Under the pieces are notes generated by a model that was not told the DNA's origin, ran no database searches, and saw only the letters and a list, made by a program, of their open reading frames with translations. A program made the translations under genes and the position numbers. Below, piece after piece: positions 21,061-31,269 of a stretch of DNA of 64,000 nucleotides. Numbering within the stretch: position 1 is the stretch's first letter; every line of letters starts with the position of its first letter. Location of the stretch: contig NZ_PIPM01000003.1 of assembly GCF_003987175.1 (NCBI RefSeq), positions 124,001 through 188,000 on the forward strand. Reading direction: 5' to 3'. This DNA is from Aliidiomarina sanyensis. GTDB lineage: Bacteria; Pseudomonadota; Gammaproteobacteria; Enterobacterales; Alteromonadaceae.

Positions 21061-22434
21061 ATGATCAGTGTATTCGACATGTACAAAGTCGGCATCGGCC
21101 CCTCGAGCTCGCATACTGTCGGCCCGATGCGTGCCGCCCGTGAGTTTCTCCTTCAAGCCGAGCGTGAAGTCGGACTCGCAGATGTCACGCATGTGGAAGT
21201 CGAGCTGTTTGGCTCCCTTGGGCAAACCGGCAAGGGCCATGGCACGGGGAAAGCAGTGATCCTCGGTTTGGCTGGAGAATCGCCTGAAACGGTGGATACA
21301 ACCCGCGTCGATGCATTCCTTGCCGAAGTGGAAAAAAATGAACAACTTGCGCTGCTTGGTAAATTCCCAGTGCGCTTTCCGAAGCAAGGTGCCATTGTTT
21401 TCCATCGACGAAAAACCAAACCGAAACATGCCAATGCAATGGAGTTGCGCATTTATCAAGACGATAAAGTGCTTTTCAAAGACCTTTACTACTCCATTGG
21501 GGGTGGCTTTATTGTGCGGGATAAAGACTTCGACGACACACTCGAAGAAGCCATTGAGCAGGACAGCAAACCAATACCCTATCCGTTTGATAGTGCTGCC
21601 GAGCTTATTGCTCAGTGTAAAGAGCATGGGCTTCGCATTAGCTCTCTGATGTTAAAGAACGAGTTGGTTTTCCGCAGTGAAGCTGACATTCGTCAAGGAC
21701 TGATGCACATCTGGAAGACAATGGATGAATGCATAGACCGTGGAATTCGCACAGAAGGCATTTTGCCCGGCGGGCTCCGTGTGAAACGTCGCGCCCCTGA
21801 TTTGTACCAAACCCTAAAAACTGAAAAATCAGCCGATCCCATGCAAGTGATGGATTGGGTCAGTTTATTCGCGTTGGCTGTCAACGAAGAAAACGCGGCT
21901 GGCGGACGTGTGGTCACCGCCCCAACAAACGGTGCAGCTGGGATTATTCCAGCCGTTATGAAATATGCCGACAAGTTCATCCAGCCGCTCGATGAGGACG
22001 CTGTAACCCGCTTCCTGCTGACTTCAGCGGCAATTGGCATTTTGTACAAAAAGAATGCTTCGATCAGTGGCGCGGAAGTTGGGTGTCAAGGTGAGGTTGG
22101 CGTCGCCTGTTCAATGGCTGCGGGTGCCCTTGCCGAACTCATGGGTGGAAACGTTGACCGTGTCGAGAATGCCGCAGAGATTGGTATGGAACATAATTTG
22201 GGCTTAACCTGCGATCCCGTTGGGGGGCTGGTTCAGGTGCCCTGCATTGAGCGAAATGCAATGGGCGCTGTCAAAGCCATCAACGCAGCCCGCCTTGCAT
22301 TGCGGGGCAGTGGCGACCATAAGGTATCCCTCGACAAAGTGATTAAAACAATGTGGGACACCGGAAATGATATGAAAACCAAATATAAAGAGACCGCTCG
22401 GGGCGGTCTCGCGGTGAACATTATCGAGTGTTAG
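21061..22434 (+). CDS. sdaA: L-serine ammonia-lyase (L-serine deaminase), iron-sulfur type
   Basis: The enzyme turns L-serine into pyruvate and ammonia with an oxygen-labile [4Fe-4S] cluster. The N-terminal beta domain starts [23 protein letters not shown], the family hallmark. The alpha domain carries the cluster cysteines in [15 protein letters not shown] and [19 protein letters not shown]. With 457 residues it matches E. coli SdaA (454). An ATG in frame at 21040 is possible, but GGAG eleven bases before 21061 and family alignment favour the latter. It lies 65 bp after nudL. A GC-rich inverted repeat GAGACCGC/GCGGTCTC is embedded in the final codons. Confidence 0.96.
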   Translation: MISVFDMYKVGIGPSSSHTVGPMRAAREFLLQAEREVGLADVTHVEVELFGSLGQTGKGHGTGKAVILGLAGESPETVDTTRVDAFLAEVEKNEQLALLGKFPVRFPKQGAIVFHRRKTKPKHANAMELRIYQDDKVLFKDLYYSIGGGFIVRDKDFDDTLEEAIEQDSKPIPYPFDSAAELIAQCKEHGLRISSLMLKNELVFRSEADIRQGLMHIWKTMDECIDRGIRTEGILPGGLRVKRRAPDLYQTLKTEKSADPMQVMDWVSLFALAVNEENAAGGRVVTAPTNGAAGIIPAVMKYADKFIQPLDEDAVTRFLLTSAAIGILYKKNASISGAEVGCQGEVGVACSMAAGALAELMGGNVDRVENAAEIGMEHNLGLTCDPVGGLVQVPCIERNAMGAVKAINAARLALRGSGDHKVSLDKVIKTMWDTGNDMKTKYKETARGGLAVNIIEC

Positions 22435-22468
22435 TCGGTTTTGACTGAATGATAGATCAAGGCGCTGC

Positions 22469-23458
<990 letters not shown>

Positions 23459-23595
23459 TTACCTGAATTCGGGTGCGAACATTGCCCCTGAAATTCGTTA
23501 TTCTATTATGGACTAAGATTGTCAGTATCTATTCATTCTGTCAAACTTACGCGCCATCATTCCATGTGATGACTCGTCAAGAAGAGGTGCCATCG

Positions 23596-23928
23596 ATGTC
23601 GTTGAAAGACCAACTGTCTCAACTCGTGTATTCTACCGATGCCGGTCGAATTGAACCCGAAGCCGAAGAAGAACGTCCTCCGCGCGGTGACGGCGTGGTC
23701 CGTATCCGCCGGGAGACCAAGGGCCGGAAAGGAAAAGGTGTAACAACTATCGCGGGAATCGAGCAGTCTGAGGCAGAGCTCAAGCAGCTTGCCAAAGCAT
23801 TAAAACAACGCTGCGGGGTTGGCGGCAGTGTAAAAGATTTCGTCATTGAAATTCAGGGGGACCAGCGCGAAGCGTGCAAAGCTTATCTGGAACAACAAGG
23901 GTTCACAGTCAAGCTGGCTGGGGGTTAA
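23596..23928 (+). CDS. yciH: SUI1/eIF1-like translation factor YciH
   Basis: The 110-residue protein belongs to the bacterial SUI1 family, which acts on start-codon selection fidelity on the small ribosomal subunit. The SUI1 fold is seen in GDGVVRIRRETKGRKGKGVTTIAGI, LKQLAKALKQRCGVGGSVKD and the end GFTVKLAGG. A basic loop (RRETKGRKGKG) is the rRNA contact. The frame opens upstream at a GTG (23473), but GAGG eight bases before the ATG at 23596 and the family length favour the short form. Its stop overlaps that of the convergent phosphatase gene by four bases. Confidence 0.92.
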   Translation: MSLKDQLSQLVYSTDAGRIEPEAEEERPPRGDGVVRIRRETKGRKGKGVTTIAGIEQSEAELKQLAKALKQRCGVGGSVKDFVIEIQGDQREACKAYLEQQGFTVKLAGG

Positions 23929-25598
23929 ATGTCCTCCAAGGGGACAGAAAACTCAATACAGCGTCCTTCCTCGGTCCAACGCAAATCCCGAGTCAGCTCA
24001 CGAATTAAATGCAGGCCTCGCCCAAACGTTGTTTCTCCCCGATGTTGGTCGAGTGCATCACACGCCATTTCATCAAAACGAAAGCCCGTGCCACTGTCGC
24101 GGACTTTCACCTGAATAGCTTGAAGCTTAGGCTCGTACCTCAATTCAATGTCAATCTGTCCCCGTTGTAGGCGCGATAGACGCTTTGAGCGCTCAAGGTA
24201 GTAGTTTTCAAAGCCGTTATCTTCCCCTTTACTTTTCGAAGACATTCTCAACACGCCGTGCTCAAGCGCATTATTGTACGCCTCGGAGAGCACCGTGTAG
24301 AGACGTGGACGAAACCGCTCCATCCCATCAAACTGAGATAAACCACGCAAAATTGCGGCAATCGGGTCGAGCGTGCGTGCTTCATTTGGCCCCACTGTAA
24401 CTTTCAGAGCGAATGGCAGTTTCGTCAGGTTATCCTTGCCTTTTTGCTCATGAAATCCGGTGGGTGAGCAAGTTAGCATAACCACCGAGAGATCATCTTG
24501 GGGAGCAGTCTCTGCGAGCTTGTCTTCAATCCATTCAGTCATTCTGGACATGTCCCAGTCATTTTTTTGACCGGCCGACAGCAGTTGCTCGATCTGCAAT
24601 GGCTTCCCCTCATGGATACCTAATTCGATTAATCCGTCGGTAAAAGCAAGAATGCGCGTCCGATGGGGTACTCGCATTGAAATAATACCGCTGTCAAATT
24701 CAGCAGGACCTAAAACACCGAGTGGAACATGCTGCGGCTCCAAATAGCTTACTTCATGAGAATCGGGTGCAACCATCACTGCAGGCGGAATCCCGCCACT
24801 CCACCAATTAATCCGGTCTCCCGTCGCTGACATCTCAAGAATCAGTGCACAGCAAAACATATCGCTTGGCAGCAATTGGTATAGCTGGCGGTTAATCTCC
24901 TGAGCCATTTGACTTACGGGGGCCGAGCGTTTGGCCATCGCAAAAAAGGTTTGCGATGCGGGAATGGTACCGATCGCGGCCGCTAATCCGTGCCCAGTAA
25001 AATCTCCAAGCATAAAGTAGAGGCTTCCGCTGCCTCCCCGAGCTAAAAGAAATAGATCCCCATTGAAATTCGAAAGCGGCCGCAAAAATGTTTCAACATG
25101 GTCGTCATCGACCAAGTGTCGACTAAATGCATTCGCAAACATGTTCTGAACAATATTATGCTCTTGAACCATGCGTTCACGATGCCATGTCAACCGACGG
25201 GCTTGATCCGCATTCGTCGTCTTCGCCTCGCGTAACGACCGATAATTTCGGATGCGAATTTCAAGCTCTATTCGCGAACATGGCACACAGATTATGTCGT
25301 GAACGTCGGGGACGTGCGATTCGGCTACCGTCTCGTCTGAATCTAGCCAAATCACCAACTCGGGTTGATTCAACGAGTTGACGGATGATCGTTGCGGTCC
25401 GCGATTTTTTTCACGCCATTGCGTGAAGTCGTCCAACTTGGAATACGGCAGGAAAATAATATCAAGCGGAGGTCCAAACCCATCGCTCTCGAGTGCAGGA
25501 GGTTGGGCGCTGATTATCACGTCCAACGTGAGGTCGGCCAACATCGCTGAAAATTCAGCTATCCATGAATCACCGGAATCGAACAGGAAAACGCGCAC
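23925..25598 (-). CDS. Partner-switch protein: degenerate receiver + SpoIIE-type PP2C phosphatase + HATPase (anti-sigma-like kinase)
   Basis: The 557-residue protein has three parts. Residues 1-115 resemble a response-regulator receiver (MRVFLFDSGDS), but the acceptor site in LDIIFLPYSK has proline or leucine where aspartate is expected. A coiled linker (120-155) leads to a PP2C/SpoIIE domain (about 160-380) with GDLFLLARGG, MLGDFTGHGLAAAIG and ILAFTDGLIELG, so the metal-binding aspartates are kept. The C-terminal GHKL kinase domain (about 410-555) has EAYNNALEHG (N box), VRDSGTGF and GRGLHLIREL. The layout equals HsbR of Pseudomonas, which phosphorylates and dephosphorylates a STAS protein. 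The STAS gene lies 5 bp upstream, so one operon and one function are likely. No sigma factor is adjacent. Confidence 0.9.
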   Translation of the reverse strand: MRVFLFDSGDSWIAEFSAMLADLTLDVIISAQPPALESDGFGPPLDIIFLPYSKLDDFTQWREKNRGPQRSSVNSLNQPELVIWLDSDETVAESHVPDVHDIICVPCSRIELEIRIRNYRSLREAKTTNADQARRLTWHRERMVQEHNIVQNMFANAFSRHLVDDDHVETFLRPLSNFNGDLFLLARGGSGSLYFMLGDFTGHGLAAAIGTIPASQTFFAMAKRSAPVSQMAQEINRQLYQLLPSDMFCCALILEMSATGDRINWWSGGIPPAVMVAPDSHEVSYLEPQHVPLGVLGPAEFDSGIISMRVPHRTRILAFTDGLIELGIHEGKPLQIEQLLSAGQKNDWDMSRMTEWIEDKLAETAPQDDLSVVMLTCSPTGFHEQKGKDNLTKLPFALKVTVGPNEARTLDPIAAILRGLSQFDGMERFRPRLYTVLSEAYNNALEHGVLRMSSKSKGEDNGFENYYLERSKRLSRLQRGQIDIELRYEPKLQAIQVKVRDSGTGFRFDEMACDALDQHRGETTFGRGLHLIRELTRDLRWTEEGRCIEFSVPLEDI

Positions 25599-25603
25599 AA
25601 GGT

Positions 25604-25909
25604 CTATTCAATCACGAAAAGCTTATCGAAGCGCGAGATATCTAAGATCTTTCGTACTTCCGGCCGACAATTAATTAAATGAATGGTCCGGGTGCCCGCA
25701 CCGAGTGATTTTCGCATGTTCAGTAGCATGCCAAGGGCCGAGCTATCAATGTACTCAGTCTCACGAAAATCGACTACAACCGAACTGACGCGTTCGGTAA
25801 GTCCTTCATAGGATTGCCGGAAATCATGTACCATCCCAAAATCAAATTTGCCCTTCACATGAATGACAAACTGCTTTCCGTCATTCGCAAATTCTGTCAA
25901 CAAACTCAT
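25604..25909 (-). CDS. STAS-domain anti-sigma factor antagonist
   Basis: This 101-residue single STAS domain is the expected substrate of the adjacent phosphatase/kinase. The conserved phosphorylation loop reads EYIDSSALGMLL, with candidate serines 56 and 57 (SpoIIAA uses the serine in DSSGLG). The first strand FVIHVKGKFDF and the helix following SSALGMLLNMRK fit the fold, as does VRKILDISRFDKLF at the end. It is the first gene of a two-gene operon with 5 bp to the next start. By analogy with HsbA/HsbR it may control motility or biofilm through a binding partner encoded elsewhere; that role is inference. Confidence 0.92.
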   Translation of the reverse strand: MSLLTEFANDGKQFVIHVKGKFDFGMVHDFRQSYEGLTERVSSVVVDFRETEYIDSSALGMLLNMRKSLGAGTRTIHLINCRPEVRKILDISRFDKLFVIE

Positions 25910-26051
25910 GATCGCTTTCCTATGCTTAGAAGATTGTTTATGGGGTGTCGTCCATCCACTGTATGACGCATTTCATATTTGTTCTAGTCGTTTTTAAGAA
26001 TCACTGCAACTATTCGTTCTTATTGAGTGATCGGGCCCCTCAAACGGAACG

Positions 26052-26079
26052 AAAAAGAGCGCCGACTTGGGCGCTCTTT
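26052..26079 (-). terminator. Intrinsic terminator of the amidohydrolase operon
   Basis: On the minus strand AAAGAGCGCC and GGCGCTCTTT pair over ten bases around a six-base loop and run into TTC. It sits 21 bp beyond the stop of the downstream amidohydrolase gene. Confidence 0.85.
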
Positions 26080-26100
26080 GCGAGGAACGATAAGACCACA

Positions 26101-27393
26101 CTATTCAGCGTTCAAACGTTCACGATATTTCTCATAAAGCTGACGATGGCGATTGCTCAAATCCACTTCACGACCATCAATGAACATGTAGGAAATGCGC
26201 TGTCCTAAATGATCAAGGACATCGCCTTCCGAGACAATCAAAGTCGCCTGCTTGCCTTCGGTAATTGAACCAATCCGATCCTCAACACCGAGAATCTTCG
26301 CCGGCCCATAGGTAATGGACGTCACCGCAGCATCATAATCCAAGCCAAAGGCCACCGCATGCCCTGCAGCAAACGCGAGGTTTCGGGTATCCCAAAAGCC
26401 CGGATAGGCAATAGCAAAATCGACTCCAGCGGCAGCGAGCTTCGCCGGTGTGGTGAACGCGGTGTCGTAGGCATCATCTACGCGCGTCGGAAGCCCATAG
26501 GGCGCACCAAACACCACAGGGACGTTCGCTTCAGCCAGAGCCTCAGCGATCATCCATGAATCACGGCCTCCCATGATCACCACATCAAAACCATGCTCGC
26601 GATTGAACGCAAGAACCTGTTCAATTTGACGTCGATCATCCGCATGCACAAATAGCTTTTTCTCACCGGTAAAGAGCCCTCGCATGGCTTCCCACCGCTG
26701 ATCAATCCGATTTTGGGCACCCGCATCGCGCGCCTTATGGTACGCCTCGGCTAGCGCGAACGTCTCTTTCAAGGTTTCAAGCTGCTCAGCATTTGCTCGT
26801 CGTTGCGCTTCGGGGGAGCGTCGCTCCCACCACGCGGTATTAAGACCCGCACGAGGCCACGTCAGATGGACTCCCAATGGCCCAGCTTCGAGGCCATCGC
26901 GGTAGTTCCATGCGTCGAGCTGCATCAAACTCGATTGCCCTCTCAACATTGGCCCTTGTGGCACAATTTGCGCGTGGGTAATTCCGTTATATCGGACCGT
27001 CGGAATAATCTCAGAGTCTGCATTGAAGGCATGATGCGCAAGAACCTCGGGGGTAATGTTGCCGACTTCATTGGTATCCACCGTAGCGCGTACTTGAGAC
27101 ATTTCCACTAAGCCAAGGGTTGTATCTAGGGCGATAATTCCCGGGTAGACATATTGCCCGCGAATATCAATGACTCGCGCCCCCTCAGGTGCTTCAAGAT
27201 TTTGCCCTATCGCGGAGATTTTGCCATCAACCAGCAACACATCAGTCTGCGCCAAGGTTCCTCGGGTAACCGTATGGACTGTTCCCCCTTGCAGTAAAAC
27301 TGCCCCATCTTGCGCAGCACCCGGTACCACATTGTGAGCCTGAGCCAAGCCAGCACTGCATGCTAGCGCAATTACTATCGCTAATTTTTTCAT
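26101..27393 (-). CDS. Secreted amidohydrolase-superfamily protein lacking the canonical HxH motif
   Basis: The product has 430 residues with a signal peptide (MKKLAIVIALACSAGLAQA), so it should be periplasmic. The fold is of the imidazolonepropionase/dihydroorotase type: an N-terminal beta segment (GGTVHTVTRGTLAQTDVLLV), VIDIRGQYVYPGIIALDTT, and a closing GSITEGKQATLIV. Where active members have HxH, this protein reads IALDTTLGL, and few histidines remain at other ligand positions (FVHADDRRQ is one). Catalysis is therefore uncertain. GGAGGAG precedes the ATG at 27393, which overlaps the stop of the larger partner (ATGA), so translation is coupled. Substrate is unknown; a non-catalytic partner role is possible. 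Confidence 0.82.
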   Translation of the reverse strand: MKKLAIVIALACSAGLAQAHNVVPGAAQDGAVLLQGGTVHTVTRGTLAQTDVLLVDGKISAIGQNLEAPEGARVIDIRGQYVYPGIIALDTTLGLVEMSQVRATVDTNEVGNITPEVLAHHAFNADSEIIPTVRYNGITHAQIVPQGPMLRGQSSLMQLDAWNYRDGLEAGPLGVHLTWPRAGLNTAWWERRSPEAQRRANAEQLETLKETFALAEAYHKARDAGAQNRIDQRWEAMRGLFTGEKKLFVHADDRRQIEQVLAFNREHGFDVVIMGGRDSWMIAEALAEANVPVVFGAPYGLPTRVDDAYDTAFTTPAKLAAAGVDFAIAYPGFWDTRNLAFAAGHAVAFGLDYDAAVTSITYGPAKILGVEDRIGSITEGKQATLIVSEGDVLDHLGQRISYMFIDGREVDLSNRHRQLYEKYRERLNAE

Positions 27394-30300
27394 TCGTGCG
27401 CTCCTCCTGCGTGGTTGTGTCCGTGTGTATGTCCATGTGCACCAAACCAATCCAACCAAACATCGTGGTTATCTTCGCAGTGCCAGGTAGGTTGTTGCTG
27501 ACGGTAATTTGATCGGTTACCACGGTTCGCTTCCGCACCCGCCGCCAGAACCTTCTGAATCAACGCCTGCCGCTCTTGTTCTAGCGCTTCGCGTTTCGCT
27601 TGATCTTCCTCACGGTCAAAGAACTTCCGACCTTCAATCCATGTCTGCTGGACTTGCGCGTATGCCGACAACGGATGGGCGTTCCAGAACACTAAGTCTG
27701 CGTGCTTGCCTGCGGTGATGCTACCCACGTAGCGATCGATCTCAAGCTGTTTCGCTGGATACAACGTGATCATCTTAAATGCTTCGTGTTCATCCATACC
27801 GCAGTAACGAACAGATTTCGCTGCTTCAGTATTCATCCGACGCTGTAAATCATTGCTGTCCGAGTTAATGCTGGTCAGAACACCTGCATCCATCATCAAA
27901 CACATATTGTGAGGAATCGCATCGTAAGCCTCGAATTTAAAGGCCCACCAGTCCGCAAAGCTCGATGCACGTGCGCCATGCTCTGCCATTTCCTGAGCAA
28001 CCTTATACCCCTCAAGAATATGAGTAAATGTGTGAATGCGGAAGCCGAGCTGCTCAACCACGTCCATCAACGCCAGCACTTCTGAAGCGACATAGGAGTG
28101 CACGTGCGTATGACGCTCGTTGTCTAAGATTTCAGCCAAGGCTTCCAAGCGGTAGTCCGTGCGTGGCGGCGCAGTGCGGCGGCGCTCTGCACGGCTTAAA
28201 CGCTCATAGTCCCGTTTCGCTTGCTGATATTCGCGAGCTTGCTGGAATGCGTCTTGAATCAATGTAGCAACCCCCATGCGAGTCTGCGGGTAGCGTACGG
28301 TATACAGATCACCCCAGTTGCTTTGTTTGACGTTCTCACCCAGTGCCATCTTGATGGTTGGAGGGGTTTGAGTGAACTTCATGTTTTCCGCACTCTCACC
28401 CCAACGGAGTTTGATCGTTTGCCCCTGTCCACCAATCGGGTTGGCCGAGCCATGCAGGAGATGCGCAACCGTTGTACCGCCCGCTAAGGAACGATAGATG
28501 TGGATATCATCTGGATTTACAACATCACCAATCCGAACTTCGGATGTAATGGCTTCAGTGCCCTCATTCACACCCCGTGAAATAGCAATGTGTGAATGCT
28601 CGTCAATAATTCCAGGCGTAACATGCATCCCCGTGGCATCAATAACGGTGTAGCCACGCGGCGTTGACAAGTTTTGTCCCACTCGCTGGATTTGGCCGTT
28701 CCGCACGATGATATCTGCGTTTTCAAGAATACCTTGATCATCTGCTGTCCATACGGTTGCATTCCGGATGTGCAGATTTTGCTGTTCAGGGGTTGCCGTG
28801 CGGCCAAAAGCAATGTTCGGGAACGTCATTTGACCGACATATTCTGGACGTGATGAAGTGCGCTCTGAGGACGTTGACTCCTCACGAGCCTCGCCACTTG
28901 CTTGTGCGCTAACCCCATGCACACGTCCCATCGCATCTTGCACGGTTCCTGTCAGTTGATTCAAGGCACTGGATTCTAACGAGAAGCGGAAAATACCTGG
29001 CATACCCAACTCAGTTAAGTCTGCACTGAACCGCACGCGGTCGTCCGATTTCGCGGCGTTCAGTAAGCGGGTGCTCTCATCACCCACTTTCAACGAACCT
29101 TGCAGGCGGTCGTTATCTTGCAGTTCGAGGGTAAATTCGACGCTATCAAAACTGAATGTGTAAGTACCCGACACATCACTCGGATGCATCGCCTTCAGAC
29201 GGGTTTCTTCTCCACGCAACCAAACGGAGACAATTTCTCCATCCTCAAACAAGTTACCGCGCGCGACAACAAAATCAGCGTGGAAGCCAGGTGCGATTTT
29301 ACCGCTCTGATCAGCCACTCCGGCCATTCGTGCAGGCACGGTCGTCAGTGCGGCGAGCGCACGTTGCTCACTCAAGCCATGTTCGACCGCTTTACGCACG
29401 TTCGGCCAAAAGTCCTGACGACGCTCCATCCCATGCAGCGTAAACGCGAATTCAATTCCTTCACCTGCCAGAATTGCAGGGTTCGCAGGAGCACGTTCCC
29501 AATGACGCAAATCAGCAATCGGCACGTCAAGTTCCGAGAATTGCTCGGATAGATCCGGTGCTGCAGGGAAGTCCAACGGGAGAATCAAGCGTGCGTTGCT
29601 CGCCTTGATCTCTGCCACACGCGAGTATTCAAAGCCCGAACCAACGGCAGTGATCGGTACCTCAAACTCGCCAAAGACCCGAGCTGCACGCAACAAGTCT
29701 TGCTCGTTCGTGGTATGGAAAATAACACCTTGCTCTTGCAGGTTTTGCAACGCCGCAAGCGCTGCGTTGAATTCGATACGTCCCTCACTGCCTTGGAGAC
29801 CTTGTGATTGGCCGTACCAACGGGCATCTGACAGTGTCTGACGAATCAATGCAATGCTTCCCATCAGGGAATTTGGATACTGTTGCGTTGAACTTCCTTT
29901 GTCGAAGGAAGCAAATTGACGTGTGCGCGGGTTGTAGATTGCGAAATTAGGTAACGTATCGGCTAATGAAACCGTTGTGCCGCGCCCTTGGAAGATTCCA
30001 TCAAGACGCGCGCTCTGGACCGTGGTAAAGCCTTGCTCTACATATCCTTTCGCGCTGTCTTTATCCGCTTTGAACGTACTAAACCATTCCCGCTCAGCAT
30101 GGATCGCCATATTTGACGCATTGCCACCTTCACGCTCGTTGGTGTATTGCGGTGCCGTACTCCGGCCCGTATTTTGCGAGCGGCCCGGTGCAGCAACCCC
30201 ATAATTCGAGAAAGGATCAACAAAGCCAGGATACAGCGTGTACCCAGAAGCATCGATCACGCGCGCTCCCGCTGGAGCACGATTATTCCGTTCGATGGAA

Positions 30301-30503
30301 CGGATCTTTCCGTGTTCGATCACAAGTGTCGCGTTCTCGATTCGTTGGCCGGGCTCGGTGACCAAGCTTGCATTGGTTAATGCAATCAGGGTTGGGTTGT
30401 GTTGATAGAGGCCTTGCACTGGCGTCGTTTGTCCTGCGGCACTTGTCCATGCCACAGTCGCTGCCAATACGGTGCTCCCCAACAAAGCTCCAGTTCGCTT
30501 CAT
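27390..30503 (-). CDS. Large secreted double amidohydrolase with His-rich C-terminal tail
   Basis: The product has 1037 residues with a signal peptide (MKRTGALLGSTVLAATVAWT). Residues 35-430 form one amidohydrolase-like module with DPFSNYG in place of HxH. A beta-rich linker spans about 440-560 (YTFSFDSVEFTLELQDNDRL). A second module (about 570-1000) keeps likely metal ligands: IIDEHSHIAI (near 637), HTHVHSYVASE, HTFTHILEGY and SINSDSNDLQRR. The last 20 residues include HGHTHGHNHAGGAHE, a metal-binding-looking tail. AGGA lies eight bases before the ATG at 30503; an ATG at 30512 is too close to it. It is cotranscribed with the 430-residue partner. The substrate is not evident; a periplasmic peptidase or cyclic amide hydrolase are both possible. 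Confidence 0.85.
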   Translation of the reverse strand: MKRTGALLGSTVLAATVAWTSAAGQTTPVQGLYQHNPTLIALTNASLVTEPGQRIENATLVIEHGKIRSIERNNRAPAGARVIDASGYTLYPGFVDPFSNYGVAAPGRSQNTGRSTAPQYTNEREGGNASNMAIHAEREWFSTFKADKDSAKGYVEQGFTTVQSARLDGIFQGRGTTVSLADTLPNFAIYNPRTRQFASFDKGSSTQQYPNSLMGSIALIRQTLSDARWYGQSQGLQGSEGRIEFNAALAALQNLQEQGVIFHTTNEQDLLRAARVFGEFEVPITAVGSGFEYSRVAEIKASNARLILPLDFPAAPDLSEQFSELDVPIADLRHWERAPANPAILAGEGIEFAFTLHGMERRQDFWPNVRKAVEHGLSEQRALAALTTVPARMAGVADQSGKIAPGFHADFVVARGNLFEDGEIVSVWLRGEETRLKAMHPSDVSGTYTFSFDSVEFTLELQDNDRLQGSLKVGDESTRLLNAAKSDDRVRFSADLTELGMPGIFRFSLESSALNQLTGTVQDAMGRVHGVSAQASGEAREESTSSERTSSRPEYVGQMTFPNIAFGRTATPEQQNLHIRNATVWTADDQGILENADIIVRNGQIQRVGQNLSTPRGYTVIDATGMHVTPGIIDEHSHIAISRGVNEGTEAITSEVRIGDVVNPDDIHIYRSLAGGTTVAHLLHGSANPIGGQGQTIKLRWGESAENMKFTQTPPTIKMALGENVKQSNWGDLYTVRYPQTRMGVATLIQDAFQQAREYQQAKRDYERLSRAERRRTAPPRTDYRLEALAEILDNERHTHVHSYVASEVLALMDVVEQLGFRIHTFTHILEGYKVAQEMAEHGARASSFADWWAFKFEAYDAIPHNMCLMMDAGVLTSINSDSNDLQRRMNTEAAKSVRYCGMDEHEAFKMITLYPAKQLEIDRYVGSITAGKHADLVFWNAHPLSAYAQVQQTWIEGRKFFDREEDQAKREALEQERQALIQKVLAAGAEANRGNRSNYRQQQPTWHCEDNHDVWLDWFGAHGHTHGHNHAGGAHE

Positions 30504-30728
30504 GGTATGCATCCTGTGTGAGTATCGTTATTGTGATGTTGCGTCTTAGGAATCGGTCATTTAAACGCGTTCTGTGCCTATGTTCAACGCTTGCATAGAC
30601 CAAATGACAAGAACAGGCGACCAACCCCCAACGAATTTATAACGAAAATAGAACGGAATTGGGATGTCTTGCGTATGAAGTTTTTGCATAATGACAACAA
30701 ATCGACCCGACAAGATAAGGATCACTCC

Positions 30729-31235
30729 ATGAAAAACACGCAACCTGCCCGTTCGTTGACCGTTCGTGTCCTGCTAGCGAGTATGGCTGGCCTCACTCTG
30801 CTGACCGGCGCTGCCGTGGGAATCAACACTGCGCAAGCCAGTGCGTTTACGAATGCCAGCGATGCGGTTGAATATCGTCAAAAGACCTTTTCACTCATTC
30901 GCGAGAACTTCCAGTACATGGCCAGCATGGTCCGCGGCGAGCGAGATTTTGATGCCGAAATGTTTAAGACGCGTGCAAACACCCTCTATCATTTGAGTCA
31001 TGTGCCTTTCGAAGCATTCACGGGTGCTGGTGAAAATGCGACAGCAAACAGTGACGCCCTGCCAGTCATTTGGGAGAACTGGAGTGACTTTGAAGCGAAA
31101 CGCGACACCTTCCAAGCCGCCGTAAAAGAATTAGTTGCTGCTGCCGAAAGTGAAAACATGCGTGAGATTCGTCCCAAATTTATGGACACCGCACGCAGCT
31201 GCCAGCAGTGTCATCAAGGATATAGAGCAGACTAA
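30729..31235 (+). CDS. Cytochrome c' (c-type haem, periplasmic)
   Basis: This is a 168-residue cytochrome c prime. The signal peptide (VLLASMAGLTLLTGAAVGINTAQASA) is cleaved near residue 38. The mature part is a four-helix bundle opening with DAVEYRQKTFSLIRENFQYMASMVRGE. The haem-binding motif CQQCHQGYR sits at the extreme C-terminus, as is diagnostic for the family. Members bind NO or CO at five-coordinate haem and may give nitric oxide protection. AAGGA lies upstream of the ATG at 30729; the frame extends further 5' without support. The cytochrome b561 gene follows after 34 bp, so the two probably form an electron-transfer pair. Confidence 0.94.
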   Translation: MKNTQPARSLTVRVLLASMAGLTLLTGAAVGINTAQASAFTNASDAVEYRQKTFSLIRENFQYMASMVRGERDFDAEMFKTRANTLYHLSHVPFEAFTGAGENATANSDALPVIWENWSDFEAKRDTFQAAVKELVAAAESENMREIRPKFMDTARSCQQCHQGYRAD

Positions 31236-31269
31236 TCTGCGTTTATTACCACTTTAGGGATGAAAACAC

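Noticed and set aside
22381-22432. GC-rich hairpin at the end of sdaA as an intrinsic terminator
   Set aside because: It is within the coding sequence and has no T-run after it.
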